Notes: a model not told the origin generated them from the sequence alone. Counted from the first letter of the stretch, positions 1 through 8,513 are shown. The stretch is 64,000 nucleotides of DNA from Roseiarcus sp963835885 (GCA_963835885.1 CAWIHF010000015.1:1-64000); one strand, 5' to 3'. Program-made: numbers and translations.

Positions 1-47
1 GACTGTTAATCGAATGGTCGCAGGTTCGAGTCCTGCTCGGGGAGCCA
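1..47 (+). tRNA. tRNA-Asn (GTT), 3' part only
   Basis: The left edge cuts the gene. The anticodon loop CTGTTAA (bases 3-9, anticodon GTT at 5-7), a T-arm with stem GCAGG/CCTGC around TTCGAGT, the 3' acceptor strand TCGGGGA, discriminator G and encoded CCA are all present. The 5' acceptor strand, D-arm and half of the anticodon stem lie outside the window. Confidence 0.9.
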
Positions 48-113
48 GAAAAAAACAGCAATTTGCCTCAGCCAAGGCTGGGTTCCGTGCCGGACAAACA
101 GGCCAGGCGTTGT

Positions 114-491
114 CTAGTCGTGATACTGGACGACGCGATGGGTGCTCAGGTCAACAATGGCTGGACGGCCATTGACGACGACCCGGCCATAGCCAGGCCG
201 ATCGGGAATCGGAGTCGGAATGACGTTATCCGGCAGCACCTGGCCTTGGGTAACTCGGCCGGGGACCGAGACCGCCGGGCCACGCTCCGCAGTCCCATAG
301 TCTGGCCCAGTGGGAATCGTCGGAAGCCGCGCCGCGGGAGTCGACCGCGGGGCTGTGAAGACTCCGTTGAGCTCGCCCGGAGCTGACTCCGGCGGACCAT
401 AGACGCCCTGAAGCGCTCCACGGTCGTTCTGGGCGTATCCTGCAGATCCTGCCTCGAGTAGCACGACAAGCAAAAGGACAAGCTGGCGCAT
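114..491 (-). CDS. Small secreted protein with DUF1236-like C-terminus
   Basis: A 125-residue protein. I start it at the second in-frame ATG because AAGGAGG lies 8 bases upstream and the protein then opens with a clear signal peptide (MRQLVLLLVVLLEAGSAGYAQ, cleavage near residue 21). The mature part is rich in Pro and Gly and ends in a segment like VVVNGRPAIVDLSTHRVV. That is the 'bind a partner, then R-R-V-V' ending typical of alphaproteobacterial DUF1236 proteins, and it resembles the end of the DUF1236 protein at 33054-33470. The function is unknown, probably periplasmic. The gene is monocistronic and faces the tRNA. Confidence 0.7.
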   Translation of the reverse strand: MRQLVLLLVVLLEAGSAGYAQNDRGALQGVYGPPESAPGELNGVFTAPRSTPAARLPTIPTGPDYGTAERGPAVSVPGRVTQGQVLPDNVIPTPIPDRPGYGRVVVNGRPAIVDLSTHRVVQYHD

Positions 492-592
492 CAAATCCTC
501 CTTCGCAGGATCCTCTGCTTCAATACTGAACTTGGCAGGCAATCGCGATTGCCACGACGATCAGCGATGGCGGCCATCGACAAATCAAGAGA

Positions 593-620
593 CGCAGAAA
601 AAGGCCGCCCGAAGGCGGCC
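593..620 (-). terminator. Rho-independent terminator
   Basis: Read on the minus strand: a 7-bp stem GGCCGCC/GGCGGCC closed by a TTCG tetraloop, followed directly by TTTTT. No protein gene ends just upstream of it on that strand, so it either closes a small RNA or is an attenuator in the leader of the secreted-protein gene that starts at 491. Confidence 0.8.
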
Positions 621-671
621 ATATCTCTCCCCGTCGCCGTCCCTCGCGACGCCAAACGCGCCCGACGCCCA
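593..671 (-). ncRNA. Candidate small RNA (about 80 nt)
   Basis: A TTGACA box (702-707, minus strand) lies about 30 bases upstream of a GC-rich stretch without a reading frame that ends in the terminator. A second hairpin precedes the terminator: CGTCGC/GCGACG (646-651 with 632-637) with loop GAGGGACG. Promoter-like box, two hairpins and terminator make a compact small-RNA layout. The -10 box is poor and the 5' end is a guess. It could instead be the attenuated leader of the gene at 114-491. Confidence 0.35.
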
Positions 672-964
672 GCCCCCATACGCTATTGCAACCCGCTTGG
701 TTGTCAATAGGATTTTCTCGAGAAATGAGAGATTGCGTCCTTGTCGCCGCGTCGCACGCCTCGCCGCCCTGACGGTGTGCCCGGCGCAGGCGGCTTCTTC
801 TTCATCGCGAACCGGAGCGCTGCAAGCGGTCGATCCGCCGCCTCGTGCCGGTCGCAGCCATAAGTTCGACAGCTTTGTCGCTTATATTTGTATGGCCGTG
901 CGGCGCGAATGTCGGCGCGACAGCTTAGCGGCGTCGACTTGGTTGGTATCGGGGCCGGCGCAAG

Positions 965-1162
965 ATGATGCTTGGCCTGATCGAAATTGAACTGATAAGA
1001 GTGCGCAGAATGGCGGAGCGCGCCGACGACAACGTCCTCCTGCTGTATCTGATCGACATGGCTATACTCGAGGCGAGCCGCGCAGCTCGTTCAAGCGACA
1101 AAATTCGGGCGAAGGCGAGCAACGGCGGCTCAGGCAGCGCCGGCCTCGGAGTTGGCCGCTGA
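965..1162 (+). CDS. Conserved-looking small hypothetical protein
   Basis: 65 residues. The first 45 residues form an amphipathic, Leu/Ile/Arg-rich helical segment (MMLGLIEIELIRVRRMAERA then a LLLYLIDMAILEA stretch), and the tail is Gly/Ser-rich and probably disordered. The look resembles short cytosolic Rhizobiales proteins of unknown function. The Shine-Dalgarno is weak, and the second ATG may be the true start. No function is assigned. Confidence 0.45.
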   Translation: MMLGLIEIELIRVRRMAERADDNVLLLYLIDMAILEASRAARSSDKIRAKASNGGSGSAGLGVGR

Positions 1163-1507
1163 AGGGCATTCGTCGTTGTAAAGGACGGTTTTGGCGACTG
1201 AATATAGCCCCTGAAAGCGGCGTGCCGAACATGTCGATAGCGAGCATCAGACGACGGCCTTGTTCAGGAACCGGTCATTAAACGCCGCCGCGCCCAACAG
1301 TCCCCCTTGGATTCCGGCCCAAGCGAGTTCGTCGATCTCGAGACTTCACTATCGAGTGATCTCCGTGAACAAGTCGCGGCCGCGTCACCCCGGGCCGCTA
1401 GACCGTAGCCAAACCGCCTCCTCTCATTGCGCCGCGGCTTGCCAAACTGATAGGAGGCGGCGACTGGCGCTGCGTGACCGGTTTTCTCGATGGAGAGGGG
1501 GAGAGTG
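1163..1507. other. Gene-less stretch of 345 bp
   Basis: Open frames here on either strand are short or antisense, with arginine/serine-rich translations typical of wrong-frame reading of GC-rich DNA. I see no convincing gene, terminator or repeat. The last bases hold the purine-rich ribosome-binding site (GGAGAGGGGGAGAG) of the DUF4337 gene. Confidence 0.5.
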
Positions 1508-2089
1508 ATGCCCGAGGAGGCCGAGGCGGCCATAGAGGCGAAGGAGAAAGACCGCACTGTTGCCCTTCTCATCGCAATTCTCGCACTGTTGCTGGCGCTT
1601 TCCGAAGCGGGCGCCAAGTAGGCGCAACACGTCTCCACGGAAAGGAATATTGAGGCGTCCGACCTCTTCAATTTCTACCAGGCCAAGAGAATTCGGTCGC
1701 TTATTATCGAAACCGCCTCGGCAACGCTCGAGGCTCAGAAGACCGCCCTCGTTGACGCCAAGGCGCAAGAGGCTTTCGATAGGCAGATTGGCGACTTCAA
1801 GACGATCGTCGCCCGCTTCGAGAAGGACCCCATGAAGCCCGACGACAGTCTCGACGCAATTCGTGAGCGAGCGAACGCGGCGGTCGAACTTCGAGAACTC
1901 GCCAACCGCAGGCTTGAACATTATCAACTCGGGAGCGGACTCGCGCAGATTGCGATCGTTCTGGCCTCGGCCGCAATCATCACCGGGGTCACTGCGCTCG
2001 TTTGGCTCAGCGCCGGACTCGGAACGGTCGGCGCGATCTTGTTCGCCTTCGGTTTTTTCGCTCCAACCGCACTCACCTTCATCGGTTAG
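1508..2089 (+). pseudogene. DUF4337 membrane protein interrupted by an in-frame amber codon
   Basis: Reading from the ATG behind GGGGGAGAG gives MPEEAEAAIEAKEKDRTVAL, a first membrane helix (LLIAILALLLALSEAGAK), then TAG at 1619-1621. The same frame continues without a break for 155 codons: a helical region (ASDLFNFYQAKRIRS) and two C-terminal membrane helices ending in FFAPTALTFIG. Length (193 codons), order of parts and the N-terminal 'GAK-x-AQ' context fit DUF4337. The family usually has Ser or a similar residue at the TAG position, so TCG to TAG would be a one-base nonsense change. Internal start at 1832 could give an 85-residue fragment. Function unknown. Confidence 0.75.
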
Positions 2090-2285
2090 AGTAGCCGCCT
2101 CTTGTTCACCGATCTGCGTCGTGAGCTCATCGATGTTGCGGGCGTTAGCTGAGCTTCGCGCCGAGCAACAGGCTGCCGACGATTAGGGCGACCGGAACGG
2201 CGCTGCCGATCACCCGCGCATTGCGGTGATGTTGACGCGCGCGGCCCCGGCCATCTAGATCGCAGCCGCAATCGGATCGATAGCT

Positions 2286-3140
2286 ATGACCGCTGACGAA
2301 CTCGTCGCCTTGTTCGACCTTGCGCCGGCGGGCCTCAATCGATTCGGCGGCCATTCGCCGCGCAACGGCTGGCGGCGGGTGTTTGGCGGACAGGTGCTGG
2401 CGCAGGCGCTAGTCGCTGCTGAGCGGACCGTTACCGGCCGCGACCCTCATTCGCTGCATGCCTATTTCCTGCTCGGCGGCGATCCTCATGAGCCGATCCT
2501 GTTCGAGATGGAGCGGCTTAGAGACGGCCGCAGTTTTACCACCCGCCGGGTCATCGCCCGTCAGCGGGGGGAAGCGATCTTTGTGATGACGGCGTCGTTC
2601 CACGAGCAGGAGCCCGGCTTCGACCATTCTGCTCCGCCCCCCGAGGTTCCGGCGCCGGAAGCTTGCTCCGACCCGCGCATGGCGCTCGATCTTCTCGAGG
2701 GTCCGGCGCGCTTTCGCATGAAGGGCATGCTGGACACGACCTGGCCGATCGACTTCCGCCCGACCGACCTGACCCGGTACACGGCTGGGTCCGTGCGCGA
2801 GCCTCGCAACACCTTGTGGACGCGAATCGGAGAGCCAATGCCGCCCGATCCGGCAACTCACCGCGCCGCACTTCTTTATCTGTCGGACATGACGCTGTTG
2901 GAGACGGCGCTCCGCGCGCATGGCCTGACGATTTACGACCCTCGCATCCAGATTGCGAGCCTCGACCACGCGCTGTGGTTTCACCGGGCCGCCCGTGCGG
3001 ACGAGTGGCTCCTCTATGTCCAGGACAGCCCGAACGCCGTCGGCGCAACCGGGCTGGTCCGCGGGCTCATCTACACCCGCGACGGCCAGCTGGTCGCCAG
3101 CGTCCAGGAAGGCCTCATGCGCCGGCGCCGCGCCGGCTGA
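2286..3140 (+). CDS. tesB: Acyl-CoA thioesterase II
   Basis: A 284-residue double hotdog-fold thioesterase that hydrolyses medium- and long-chain acyl-CoA to free acid and CoA in the cytosol. The length matches TesB. Visible signatures are NGWRRVFGGQVLAQAL in the N-terminal hotdog domain, the LHAYFLLGGDP segment, and the catalytic trio in the second domain: Asp in LSDMTLL, Ser in SLDHALWFH (Thr in E. coli TesB) and Gln in SVQEGLMR. It precedes glnK-amtB in the same direction, an arrangement common in Rhizobiales, but a hairpin and a sigma54 promoter separate them, so it is probably its own unit. Confidence 0.93.
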   Translation: MTADELVALFDLAPAGLNRFGGHSPRNGWRRVFGGQVLAQALVAAERTVTGRDPHSLHAYFLLGGDPHEPILFEMERLRDGRSFTTRRVIARQRGEAIFVMTASFHEQEPGFDHSAPPPEVPAPEACSDPRMALDLLEGPARFRMKGMLDTTWPIDFRPTDLTRYTAGSVREPRNTLWTRIGEPMPPDPATHRAALLYLSDMTLLETALRAHGLTIYDPRIQIASLDHALWFHRAARADEWLLYVQDSPNAVGATGLVRGLIYTRDGQLVASVQEGLMRRRRAG

Positions 3141-3198
3141 GAGTTCGGGATTGTTTCTTGGGCGCCTATTTCTTAGCCAGCCAGTGCGGGTGTGAACC

Positions 3199-3222
3199 GC
3201 GGACCTGAGCCCGCAGGTCCGC
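3199..3222 (+). terminator. Stem-loop after tesB
   Basis: Perfect 9-bp inverted repeat GCGGACCTG/CAGGTCCGC around a 6-base loop, 58 bp after the tesB stop. There is no T-run, so it is a possible but not typical intrinsic terminator. Confidence 0.4.
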
Positions 3223-3272
3223 CGCGAGCGGAAACCCTCAAATTATCAGGGCCTTCAGGGATCTGTCCGGCA

Positions 3273-3287
3273 TGGCACGGCCCTTGT
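3273..3287 (+). promoter_or_regulatory. Sigma54 (-24/-12) promoter of glnK-amtB
   Basis: TGGCAC-GGCCC-TTGT matches the RpoN consensus TGGCAC-N5-TTGC at both invariant GG and near-invariant TTG elements, with exact spacing. It lies 95 bases before the glnK start. glnK-amtB operons are classic NtrC/RpoN targets under nitrogen limitation, and rpoN itself is in this window (49299). Confidence 0.85.
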
Positions 3288-3382
3288 AAGGCGGGGAAGC
3301 GGCGGAGCGCCTCGGCGTTCCGACTTCACCGCAGAGAGCGGCGCGGGACGCAGTCGCGCCGGGTCAGATTGGGGCGAGGCCA

Positions 3383-3721
3383 ATGAAAATTGTCATGGCG
3401 ATCATAAAGCCGTTCAAGCTCGAGGAGGTGCGCGACGCGCTGACCGCCATCGGCGTGCACGGGCTGACGGTAACGGAAGTCAAAGGATACGGCCGGCAGA
3501 AGGGACATACGGAAATCTATCGCGGCGCCGAATACGCAGTGAGTTTCCTGCCGAAACTCAAGATCGAAGTCGCGGTCAGCTCCGACCTCACCGACAAGGT
3601 GGTCGACGCCATCATGGCGGCCGCCCGGACGGGCCAGATCGGCGACGGCAAAATCTTCGTCTACAGCCTCGACTCAGCGGTGCGCATCCGCACGGGCGAG
3701 AAGGATAACGACGCGCTCTGA
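3383..3721 (+). CDS. glnK: Nitrogen regulatory protein PII
   Basis: 112 residues, the standard PII length. PII trimers sense 2-oxoglutarate, ATP and ADP and signal nitrogen status; GlnK docks on AmtB to block ammonium entry. The sequence begins MKIVMAIIKPFKLEEVRDAL, has the T-loop GRQKGHTEIYRGAEYAVSF with the uridylylation Tyr51, the B-loop AARTGQIGDGKIFV and the C-loop VRIRTGE. The ribosome-binding site is GGGGCGAGG. It lies 38 bp before amtB and behind a sigma54 promoter, so the pair is expected to be NtrC-controlled. Assigned GlnK rather than GlnB from this context. Confidence 0.96.
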   Translation: MKIVMAIIKPFKLEEVRDALTAIGVHGLTVTEVKGYGRQKGHTEIYRGAEYAVSFLPKLKIEVAVSSDLTDKVVDAIMAAARTGQIGDGKIFVYSLDSAVRIRTGEKDNDAL

Positions 3722-3759
3722 AACGCGGCCTTCCCATTCCAGATCGGAGTTCCCCAACA

Positions 3760-5274
3760 ATGAAACAAACGAGATTCTTTTCCGGCCTGGCGGCGTTGGC
3801 GATAGCCGCCTTCGTCGGCTTCGCCGCGCCGGTCGCGACGTACGCCCAGACCGCGGCCCCCGCGACGCCGGCTCCTGCCGCTGCGGCTCCTGCCGCCGCC
3901 GCTCCGGCTGCGCCGGCGGCGGCCAAGCCCGCCCCACCGTCGACGCCGGCCTGCGCCGCGGGCTCCGCAGCCGTTCCGGCGACCGACAAGTACGCCGCCG
4001 TCGCCGCGGTTCCAGCCGTGCTGACAAACTGCACCCCAAATAGCGGCGACACCGCCTGGATGCTGACATCGGTGGCGCTCGTGCTGATGATGACAATCCC
4101 GGGCCTCGGGCTCTTCTACGGCGGCATGGTCCGCAAGAAGAACGTCGGGGACACGGTGATGACCAGCTTCGCCGTCACCTGCCTGGTGACTGTGGTGTAC
4201 GCCCTCGTCACCTATTCGTTGTCGTTCACGGCCGGCACGCCGTTCGTTGGCGGGCTCAGCCGCGCGTTCCTGCAGGGCATTCTCAGCGACATCAACAACG
4301 GCGGCATCGGCAATCCGAATTCGCTCGCGCCGACCATCCCCGAGACCGTCTACATGTGCTTCCAGATGACCTTCGCGATCATCACGCCCGCCCTGATTGC
4401 TGGCGCTTTCGCGGAGCGCATGAAGTTCTCCGCGATGCTGTGGTTCATGGGACTGTGGGCGATCTTCGTCTACGCCCCGGTCGCCCACTGGCTGTGGGGA
4501 CCCGACGGCATCTTCAACTCATCCAACCCAGATGCATGGGTCAAGGTTCTCGACTTCGCCGGCGGTACGGTCGTCCACATCGACGCAGGCGTCGCCGGTC
4601 TCGTCGCCGCGATCATGGTCGGCAAGCGCCGCGACACGGGCCCCGGCCACAACATGGTGCTGACCTTCATCGGCGCCGCCCTCCTGTGGGTCGGGTGGTT
4701 CGGCTTCAACGCGGGCTCCGCGGTGAGCGCGGGCGTGCAGGCCGGCATGGCGATGACCGTCACTCAGATCGCGACCGCCGTCGCGGCCCTGACCTGGATG
4801 TTCGTCGAGTGGATCCACCACGGCAAGCCGACGGTCATCGGCATCGCCTCCGGCGCGGTCGCGGGCCTCGTCGCCATTACCCCGGCATCTGGCTTCGTCG
4901 GCCCGATCGGCGCGATGGTGATCGGCGTCGCCTGCGGCGTCGGCTGCTATTGGGGCGCGACGGGCCTCAAGCACATGTTCGGTTATGACGATGCGCTCGA
5001 CTGCTTCGGCGTCCACGGCGTCGGCGGAATGATCGGCGCGTTCCTGACGGGTGTGTTCGCCATCCAGGAGTACGGCGGCACCGCCGGCCTGATCGAGGGC
5101 AACCCTGGCCAGGTGATCAACCAGTGCATCGGCATCGTCACGGTCATAGCGTACGACGCGGTTGTCACCATCATCATCCTCTCCATCATCAAGGCGGTCA
5201 TCGGCCTGCGCGTCTCCGACGAAGTCGAGCGTGACGGCCTCGACTACGCCCTGCACGGCGAGGTCGTTCAATAG
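3760..5274 (+). CDS. amtB: Ammonium transporter
   Basis: 504 residues. It begins with a signal sequence (SGLAALAIAAFVGFAAPVATYAQ), followed by an unusual Ala/Pro-rich low-complexity stretch of about 40 residues before a Cys-containing segment (TPACAAGSA, TNCTPNSGDTAWMLTS). The channel core follows: GLGLFYGGMVRKKN, TYSLSFTAGTPFVGG, AIITPALIAGAFAERMKF, VAHWLWGPDG, the AGGTVVHI-like GGTVVHIDAGVAGLVAA, VGWFGFNAGSA and DDALDCFGVHGVGGMIGA. The twin pore histidines (H in VVHID and FGVHG) are present. It forms trimers in the inner membrane for NH4+/NH3 uptake and is regulated by GlnK. Confidence 0.95.
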   Translation: MKQTRFFSGLAALAIAAFVGFAAPVATYAQTAAPATPAPAAAAPAAAAPAAPAAAKPAPPSTPACAAGSAAVPATDKYAAVAAVPAVLTNCTPNSGDTAWMLTSVALVLMMTIPGLGLFYGGMVRKKNVGDTVMTSFAVTCLVTVVYALVTYSLSFTAGTPFVGGLSRAFLQGILSDINNGGIGNPNSLAPTIPETVYMCFQMTFAIITPALIAGAFAERMKFSAMLWFMGLWAIFVYAPVAHWLWGPDGIFNSSNPDAWVKVLDFAGGTVVHIDAGVAGLVAAIMVGKRRDTGPGHNMVLTFIGAALLWVGWFGFNAGSAVSAGVQAGMAMTVTQIATAVAALTWMFVEWIHHGKPTVIGIASGAVAGLVAITPASGFVGPIGAMVIGVACGVGCYWGATGLKHMFGYDDALDCFGVHGVGGMIGAFLTGVFAIQEYGGTAGLIEGNPGQVINQCIGIVTVIAYDAVVTIIILSIIKAVIGLRVSDEVERDGLDYALHGEVVQ

Positions 5275-5325
5275 GTTCATCCCCGGCGGCGCGGCCATCG
5301 GGTGTCTGTTTCCTCCCGCGAACTT

Positions 5326-5352
5326 GGACGCCCTTCGGGGCGTCCATTTTTT
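5326..5352 (+). terminator. Rho-independent terminator of glnK-amtB
   Basis: 8-bp stem GGACGCCC/GGGCGTCC with a TTCG loop, followed by ATTTTTT, 52 bp after the amtB stop. This is the best intrinsic terminator in the window. Confidence 0.92.
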
Positions 5353-5430
5353 ATGGTTGGTACGGGCCTCTGGCGCCGCTACGTCCCATTAAGGTTAGGC
5401 GGGCATTAACTCGGCCTGCATAAAGTTTAT

Positions 5431-7980
5431 ATGACGCGGTTGCGAGGACGCGCCGCGGCAGCGGGCGGGACTGTCATGCGTACGACGACGTTCTCGGTAT
5501 TCGACTATCTGCCGGCGACGGTGCGCGAGTTCCCGAAGCGCCGCGCGGCGGAGTTCGCGGGCCTCGCCGCACTCTCCGGCGTCGCGGGGCTCGGACTTGC
5601 ACTGCTCACCTGGTCGGTCGCCGACCCGAGTCTGAACCACGCGACGAACGCGCCGGTGCACAACCTGCTCGGCGCGCCGGGCGCGATCGCGGCAGATTTC
5701 GCCATGCAGTTGCTCGGCCTCGCCTGCATCGCGCTGCTCGCGCCTCCGGCTTTCTGGGGCTGGAAGCTGCTGACCGAGCGGCGGCTCGAGAATCTTCGTC
5801 TGAAGGTGGGTCTCTATCTCGCCGGCGTGGCGGCGGCGGCGGCGCTCGCCTCGCTCCTTCCTGCGCCGGGCAGTTGGCCGCTGCCGAGCGGGCTCGGCGG
5901 CGTGGTCGGCGACGCCCTGCTCGCCCTGCCGCGCCGAATGCTTTCTGGGTCGAGCTGGGGAATGGCGGCGACCGGCGCGGTATGCGCGACATTCGCAATC
6001 CTCACCCTGACCGCCGCCTCGGGTGTCGGCTTCTCCCGCCGGCCGCATGAGGACGGCAGGTCCCGGGCCCGCGCCGAAGCCCGGTTCGACGATACGGAAG
6101 GGGACGACGAGCCCGGCTTCGCCATCGTGTCGATCGGCGCCGTCTTTCACGCGATGCTGACGATCAAGGCGATGCTGCGGCGCGTATTCCTGCGTCGCCC
6201 GAAATCCGTCGCCAAGGCGGCTCCGGCTGCGCGACAGGAGCCGGCGTTGGCGGGAACCCGCGCCCCCTGGCTCGATTTGCGCGCCGATGACGACGGACTG
6301 ACCGAGCCCGGGGCCTACGCTCCGCGCGCAAAGGCCGATCCGTCGCCGGCGACCCGCGTCGCCGCGGCGCCGGGCCCGCTCAAAGCCGGCGCTCGAGCCG
6401 CCGCCGACGCGCAACTGAAATTCGCCTTCTCGAGGCGCGGCGAATGGGTGATGCCGCCGCTCACGACGCTCGCCGAACCGAAGAAGACGTTGAGCAAGAT
6501 CTCGACCGACGCGCTCGAGCAGAACGCGCGCCTGCTCGAAGGCGTTCTCGACGATTTCGGCGTCAAGGGCGAAATCATGAACGTCCGGCCGGGCCCGGTC
6601 GTCACCCTCTACGAGCTCGAGCCCGCCCCCGGAATCAAGTCTTCGCGCGTGATCGGCCTTGCCGACGATATCGCCCGCTCGATGTCGGCGGTATCGGCCC
6701 GCGTCGCGGTGGTGCAGGGCCGCAACGCGATCGGCATCGAGTTGCCGAACCAGCGCCGCGAGCTTGTCTACCTGCGCGAGCTTTTAGCCAGCGAGGACTT
6801 CGAGAAGTCGAAGCATCGCCTCGCGATCGCGCTCGGCAAGACGATCGGCGGCGAGCCGGTCATCGTCGATCTCGCCCGTATGCCGCATCTGCTGGTCGCC
6901 GGCACCACCGGCTCGGGCAAGTCGGTGGCGATCAACACGATGATTCTCTCGCTCGTCTACCGCGTGAAGCCCGAGCGGTGCCGGCTCATCATGGTCGATC
7001 CGAAAATGCTTGAGCTCTCGGCCTATGACGGCATTCCGCATCTGCTGACGCCGGTGGTCACCGACCCGAAGAAGGCGGTCGTCGCGCTCAAATGGGCGGT
7101 GCGCGAGATGGAGGACCGCTACCGCAAGATGTCGAAGGTCGGCGTGCGCAACATCGACGGGTTCAACGCCCGCGTAGCCGAAGCGCGCGGCAAGGGCGAG
7201 ACCCTGACCCGCACCGTCCAGACCGGATTCGACCGCGAGACGGGCGAAGCGATCTACGAGCATGAGGAACTCGCGCTCGAGGAGCTGCCCTACATCGTCA
7301 TCCTGGTCGACGAGATGGCGGACCTGATGATGGTCGCCGGCAAGGACATCGAGGGCGCGATCCAGCGCCTCGCCCAGATGGCGCGCGCCGCCGGCATCCA
7401 CCTGATCATGGCGACCCAGCGTCCCTCGGTCGACGTCATCACCGGCACGATCAAGGCAAACTTCCCGACCCGCGTCTCCTTTCAGGTGACGAGCAAGATC
7501 GACAGCCGCACCATCCTCGGCGAGCAGGGAGCCGAGCAGCTGCTCGGCCAGGGCGACATGCTCTACATGGCGGGCGGCGGCCGGATCTCCCGGGTGCACG
7601 GGCCCTTTGTCTCCGACGATGAAGTCGAGAAGGTCGTGGCGCATCTGAAGAAACAGGGCCAGCCCGAATACCTGCACGCCATCACCGAGGAGGACGAGGA
7701 GGCCGACGACGATGGTCCCCTGCCCTCGCCCGGCTCGATGGACGCCGAGGAATCGGCGGACTATTACGACCGCGCGGTCAACATCGTGCTGCGCGACCGA
7801 AAGGTCTCCACGAGCTACATCCAGCGCCGCCTCTCAGTCGGCTACAACAAGGCCGCTTCGCTGGTCGAGCGGATGGAGAAGGAGGGCGTCGTCAGCCCGC
7901 CGAACCACGCCGGCAAACGCGAAATTTTGATCGGCAATGGCGTCGACCGCGGGGCGTTCGAGGATCTCGCCGAGGACTGA
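5431..7980 (+). CDS. ftsK: DNA translocase FtsK
   Basis: 849 residues, or 834 if the ATG at 5476 is used (GGCGGGA lies upstream of it). FtsK pumps chromosomal DNA at the septum and activates XerCD at dif. The N-terminal third has about four membrane helices (LAALSGVAGLGLALLTW, LLGLACIALLAPPAFWG, LYLAGVAAAAALASLL and a fourth near residue 190). A charged linker follows, then the alpha/beta motor: Walker A GTTGSGKS near residue 490, LIMVDPKMLEL, Walker B VILVDEMADL near 620, and MATQRPSVDVITG. The C-terminal gamma winged helix (VSTSYIQRRLSVGYNKAASLVERME) recognises KOPS. Intact. Confidence 0.95.
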   Translation: MTRLRGRAAAAGGTVMRTTTFSVFDYLPATVREFPKRRAAEFAGLAALSGVAGLGLALLTWSVADPSLNHATNAPVHNLLGAPGAIAADFAMQLLGLACIALLAPPAFWGWKLLTERRLENLRLKVGLYLAGVAAAAALASLLPAPGSWPLPSGLGGVVGDALLALPRRMLSGSSWGMAATGAVCATFAILTLTAASGVGFSRRPHEDGRSRARAEARFDDTEGDDEPGFAIVSIGAVFHAMLTIKAMLRRVFLRRPKSVAKAAPAARQEPALAGTRAPWLDLRADDDGLTEPGAYAPRAKADPSPATRVAAAPGPLKAGARAAADAQLKFAFSRRGEWVMPPLTTLAEPKKTLSKISTDALEQNARLLEGVLDDFGVKGEIMNVRPGPVVTLYELEPAPGIKSSRVIGLADDIARSMSAVSARVAVVQGRNAIGIELPNQRRELVYLRELLASEDFEKSKHRLAIALGKTIGGEPVIVDLARMPHLLVAGTTGSGKSVAINTMILSLVYRVKPERCRLIMVDPKMLELSAYDGIPHLLTPVVTDPKKAVVALKWAVREMEDRYRKMSKVGVRNIDGFNARVAEARGKGETLTRTVQTGFDRETGEAIYEHEELALEELPYIVILVDEMADLMMVAGKDIEGAIQRLAQMARAAGIHLIMATQRPSVDVITGTIKANFPTRVSFQVTSKIDSRTILGEQGAEQLLGQGDMLYMAGGGRISRVHGPFVSDDEVEKVVAHLKKQGQPEYLHAITEEDEEADDDGPLPSPGSMDAEESADYYDRAVNIVLRDRKVSTSYIQRRLSVGYNKAASLVERMEKEGVVSPPNHAGKREILIGNGVDRGAFEDLAED

Positions 7981-8090
7981 GATCGACGCCCCTCGTCGCC
8001 GTTTAGCGTTATCTTAGAGCAGGTTCCGATCGACTGGAATCGTTGATCGCCATGACGGGGCTGGACGCCGACGACCCGCCATTTCCTTCA

Positions 8091-8220
8091 GAAAGTTTCC
8101 AAAACGTTTCAAAAAATTTCCGCCGGGCTTCCAAATCTTTGCAAAAAATTTCACTGGGAACCTTTACTTATCAAAGCTTTACGACCGAATTTGGCGAATT
8201 TGGCCGGCTGAACGGCTGAA
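8091..8220. repeat. Phased A-tracts followed by two tandem direct repeats
   Basis: A-tracts start at 8092, 8101, 8111, 8133 and 8143. These offsets of 0, 9, 19, 41 and 51 are close to multiples of the helical repeat, and each tract is followed by TTTC or TTTGC, which predicts intrinsically curved DNA. Right behind are GAATTTGGC twice (8187-8204) and CGGCTGAA twice (8205-8220), head to tail. Such layouts occur at strong promoters, nucleoid-protein sites and replication or partition sites; which applies here is unknown. Confidence 0.55.
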
Positions 8221-8513
8221 ATTTCTCCGTGATGCCGCACGGCTCGGTCCAGGGCCGCTCATCAACATATCGGCATCGGCCTTCCTTCATTACTCAAGGC
8301 GACAAGGGAGCCATCTCCGCGCAAGGTCGGGGCGGGTTTGAGGGGAGCGGACAAGCACGTTCTCCGTTTGCGCTACGGAACATATCATGAACTTGAACTT
8401 GGAGCTCTTGTCAAGAGATTGTTCTCTCTCTTCGTCGCCTGCGGCTATGATACAAGTTGATTGGAGTTTGCTGTAGCGGCGGCCCCGTCCCCGTGCATAC
8501 GGGCTGGAATGGT

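Noticed and set aside
2145..2285. Minus-strand frame ending in a hydrophobic segment (VPVALIVGSLLLGAKLS), possibly the end of a membrane protein
   Set aside because: It has no N-terminal half; upstream it would run into tesB on the other strand. At most a remnant, with no support for a gene.
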